DNA from: an uncultured Oscillibacter sp.
GTDB taxonomy: Bacteria > Bacillota > Clostridia > Oscillospirales > Oscillospiraceae
Assembly: GCA_948435975.1 (NCBI GenBank)
Contig: CAOJHG010000080.1
Location: 1-7,887, forward strand
DNA length: 7,887 nt
Reading direction: 5' to 3'
Part shown: in pieces, positions 6,210 to 7,887 of the stretch
Layout of the letters: each line of letters opens with the position of its first letter
Position numbering within the stretch: position 1 is the stretch's first letter
Notes under the pieces: generated by a model
Database searches by the model: none
Told to the model about the DNA's origin: nothing
What the model saw: the letters and a program-made list of their open reading frames with translations, nothing else
Translations under genes and position numbers: made by a program

Positions 6210-7887
6210 ATGAGCAGTCTTTTGAAAAAGAAATCCGCAAAGGCGCCGGTCAAGGGTAAGAAGAAAAAGCGTACTGCCCCGAAAGAGGGCCAGGAGAAGT
6301 TCTCCCTCAAGCGCCTGTTGATGGGCGAGGAAAAACAGGACCTGACAGAGCTGGAATCCGGCTCTACCACCATTCTGGATATCCTATCCCCCACAACGGT
6401 GGACACCAAAAGCCGGGACTATATCGTGGTGGACAGTGTTTACCACGCTTACCTCTATGTCACCGGCTACGGCTATGCCACTACCGTCGGCTCCTGCTGG
6501 CTGGCTCCTCTGGTGGAGGCCGGGGAGGGCATAAACCTCAGCTTCATCTTCAAGCGTCAGCCCAAAGACAAAATTCTCTCCAAGATTGCTCAGACCACCA
6601 TGGTCAACCGCTCCCGGATGCGGGATGTGGAGGACACCCGGTCGGACTTTGAGGAGCTGGACAGCGCCATCAGCTCCGGCCTCTATCTAAAGGACGTGAT
6701 GAACCGTCAGGGGGAGGATTTCTATTACATGCACACCCTGATCGAAATCGTGGCGGACGACCCGGAAACGCTGGAACTGCGGGTGACAGCGGTGGAAAAG
6801 CTCTGCATCTCCATTGACATGATTGCCCGGCGCTGCGACTACAAGAATGAGCAGGCGTTTCTTTCTGCCCTGCCTTTGCTGGCACTGGACCCGGATGTGG
6901 AGCGGAAATCCCGGCGGAATGCCCTGACTTCCGGCGTGGCGGCAGCATTTCCTTTCGCCTCCTACGAGCTCAGCGATCGTAACGGCGTGTTCCTGGGGTT
7001 GAACCTCTATAACCGCTCCCCGGTGTTCCTGGACCCCTACGACGATTATAAGTACACCAACGGCAACTGCTGGATCGGCGGCTCCTCCGGCGCGGGCAAA
7101 ACCTTCACCCTGCAATGTCTGGGCGGACGGCTGCGGCAGCAGGGGCGGCGGGTCATCTTTATTGTGCCCAAAAAGGGCCACGAATTCCGGCCCCTCTGCG
7201 AGCTGCTGGGCGGGCTGTATCTGCGGATGTCCCCGTCCTCCCGGGACTGCCCCAATATCATGGCCATCCGGCGCTGTTCCCTGGATTCCTATGCCGGCCT
7301 CCGGGATATGGCGGCGCGGGACGATTCTGTTCTTGCCGATAAAATTTCCCGGCTGATTATCTGGTACTCCCTCCAGAAGCGGGACCTCAGCGACGAGGAT
7401 AAAAACTACCTGGATTCCTCCCTGGTGGAGTGCTACCGTCAGTATGGCATTACCTTCGACAACGCCACGATTACCGATGAAACCGGGGCTTTTGTAGAGA
7501 TGCCCATTATTGCGGACTGGTACAGGGTTCTGGCGGAGAACCCGGAAACAAAACACCTTTCGGTGGTTCTGGCCCGGTATGTCACTGGCTCCGCCTCCGC
7601 GATGGGCGCACGGAATGACATTGACCTGGATAATAAGTACATCGTCCTGGACACCTCCGGAATGCCGGACGATTTGCTGCTGCCCGGCATCTTCTGGGCC
7701 ACAGACATTGCAAACGACCTTATCATGGACGCCCAGGAGGACCTCTCCGCCCTGATCGCGGACGAGCTGTGGAGCCTGGTGGGGGCCAACTCCAACCCTC
7801 TGGCGGCGGGCTTTGTTCAGGAGATGGTGAAAACCATCCGGGGCCTGGGCGGGATCGCCGTCACCTCCACCCAGGGGATGCAGGACC
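6210..7887 (+). CDS. virB4: VirB4 family T4SS ATPase (C-terminus cut by window end)
   Basis: 559 residues are visible and the frame is still open at the right edge. A Lys-rich head (residues 6-22) is followed by a VirB4-like N-terminal domain starting near DILSP (57-61). The RecA-like ATPase domain starts near residue 265. The Walker A motif is GSSGAGKT (291-298, K297 at 7098-7100). Walker B is ALIADEL with D518 and E519 (7761-7766). A downstream TSTQGMQD stretch at the very end matches the Gln-containing motif of the family. VirB4 hexamers power assembly of the T4SS and substrate transfer at the inner face of the membrane. The ATG follows AGGAGG (6197-6202) at a 7-nt gap and is 2 nt after the previous stop. 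No frameshift or missing key residue is seen. By usual VirB4 length, perhaps one to two hundred residues lie beyond the window. Confidence 0.93.
   Translation, partial: MSSLLKKKSAKAPVKGKKKKRTAPKEGQEKFSLKRLLMGEEKQDLTELESGSTTILDILSPTTVDTKSRDYIVVDSVYHAYLYVTGYGYATTVGSCWLAPLVEAGEGINLSFIFKRQPKDKILSKIAQTTMVNRSRMRDVEDTRSDFEELDSAISSGLYLKDVMNRQGEDFYYMHTLIEIVADDPETLELRVTAVEKLCISIDMIARRCDYKNEQAFLSALPLLALDPDVERKSRRNALTSGVAAAFPFASYELSDRNGVFLGLNLYNRSPVFLDPYDDYKYTNGNCWIGGSSGAGKTFTLQCLGGRLRQQGRRVIFIVPKKGHEFRPLCELLGGLYLRMSPSSRDCPNIMAIRRCSLDSYAGLRDMAARDDSVLADKISRLIIWYSLQKRDLSDEDKNYLDSSLVECYRQYGITFDNATITDETGAFVEMPIIADWYRVLAENPETKHLSVVLARYVTGSASAMGARNDIDLDNKYIVLDTSGMPDDLLLPGIFWATDIANDLIMDAQEDLSALIADELWSLVGANSNPLAAGFVQEMVKTIRGLGGIAVTSTQGMQD

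Noticed and set aside
5506..6240. 244-codon open frame on the minus strand
   Set aside because: It lies fully opposite the TraC-N-like gene and its junctions, has no recognisable motif, and is the usual antisense shadow of a G+C-rich gene.
6687..7556. 289-codon open frame on the minus strand
   Set aside because: It is antisense to VirB4 across the Walker A region, where the sense frame has clear family motifs.
5530..7887. VirB4 split into two genes by a mutation
   Set aside because: The second gene has its own ribosome site, Lys-rich head and VirB4-type N-terminal domain, and the first has a complete start and stop with coupling, so they read as two intact proteins.

Overview
The window looks like the core of the mating-pore (type IV secretion, T4SS) operon of an integrative and conjugative element from a G+C-rich Firmicute, most likely a gut clostridium. 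The reasons are the order VirB2-like / VirB6-like / NlpC-P60 hydrolase / PrgI / VirB4 all on the + strand, strong AGGAGG-type ribosome sites, TTG and GTG starts, and translational overlaps between genes. The host assignment is inference. No integrase, relaxase, coupling protein, origin of transfer or attachment site is visible here.

Layout. 2-232 is an open frame entering from the left edge that I cannot identify. 279-836 is a compact HD-GYP protein, a probable c-di-GMP phosphodiesterase. 865-1236 is a small VirB2/TrbC-like pilin candidate. 1261-3738 is a VirB6/TrbL-like polytopic membrane protein whose last ~560 residues form a low-complexity Gly/Arg/Ser/Pro-rich tail with a 54-bp tandem repeat. 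3722-4957 is a membrane-anchored NlpC/P60 peptidoglycan hydrolase (VirB1 role). 4963-5235 is a small XRE-type helix-turn-helix protein. 5225-5533 is a PrgI-family membrane protein. 5530-6207 is a conjugation protein resembling the N-terminal region of TraC/VirB4 proteins. From 6210 to the right edge runs VirB4, the T4SS ATPase, cut by the window end after its Walker A and B and a Gln-containing motif.

How they fit together. The VirB4 ATPase would work at the inner face of the membrane with PrgI (VirB3-like position), the VirB6-like channel and the VirB2-like subunit, while the NlpC/P60 enzyme opens the wall. Gaps between genes are 2-46 nt or negative, so the set is probably one transcript. 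I see no promoter or terminator inside it. There is no gene-free stretch longer than 300 bases.

The parts that stand out are the HD-GYP gene and the XRE gene placed inside the secretion operon, the extremely long repeat-bearing tail of the VirB6-like protein, and a 413-codon open +1 frame under that tail. The sequence evidence favours this last one being a shadow. I do not see a clearly new system; the window is mostly a recognisable conjugation module with unusual accessory content.
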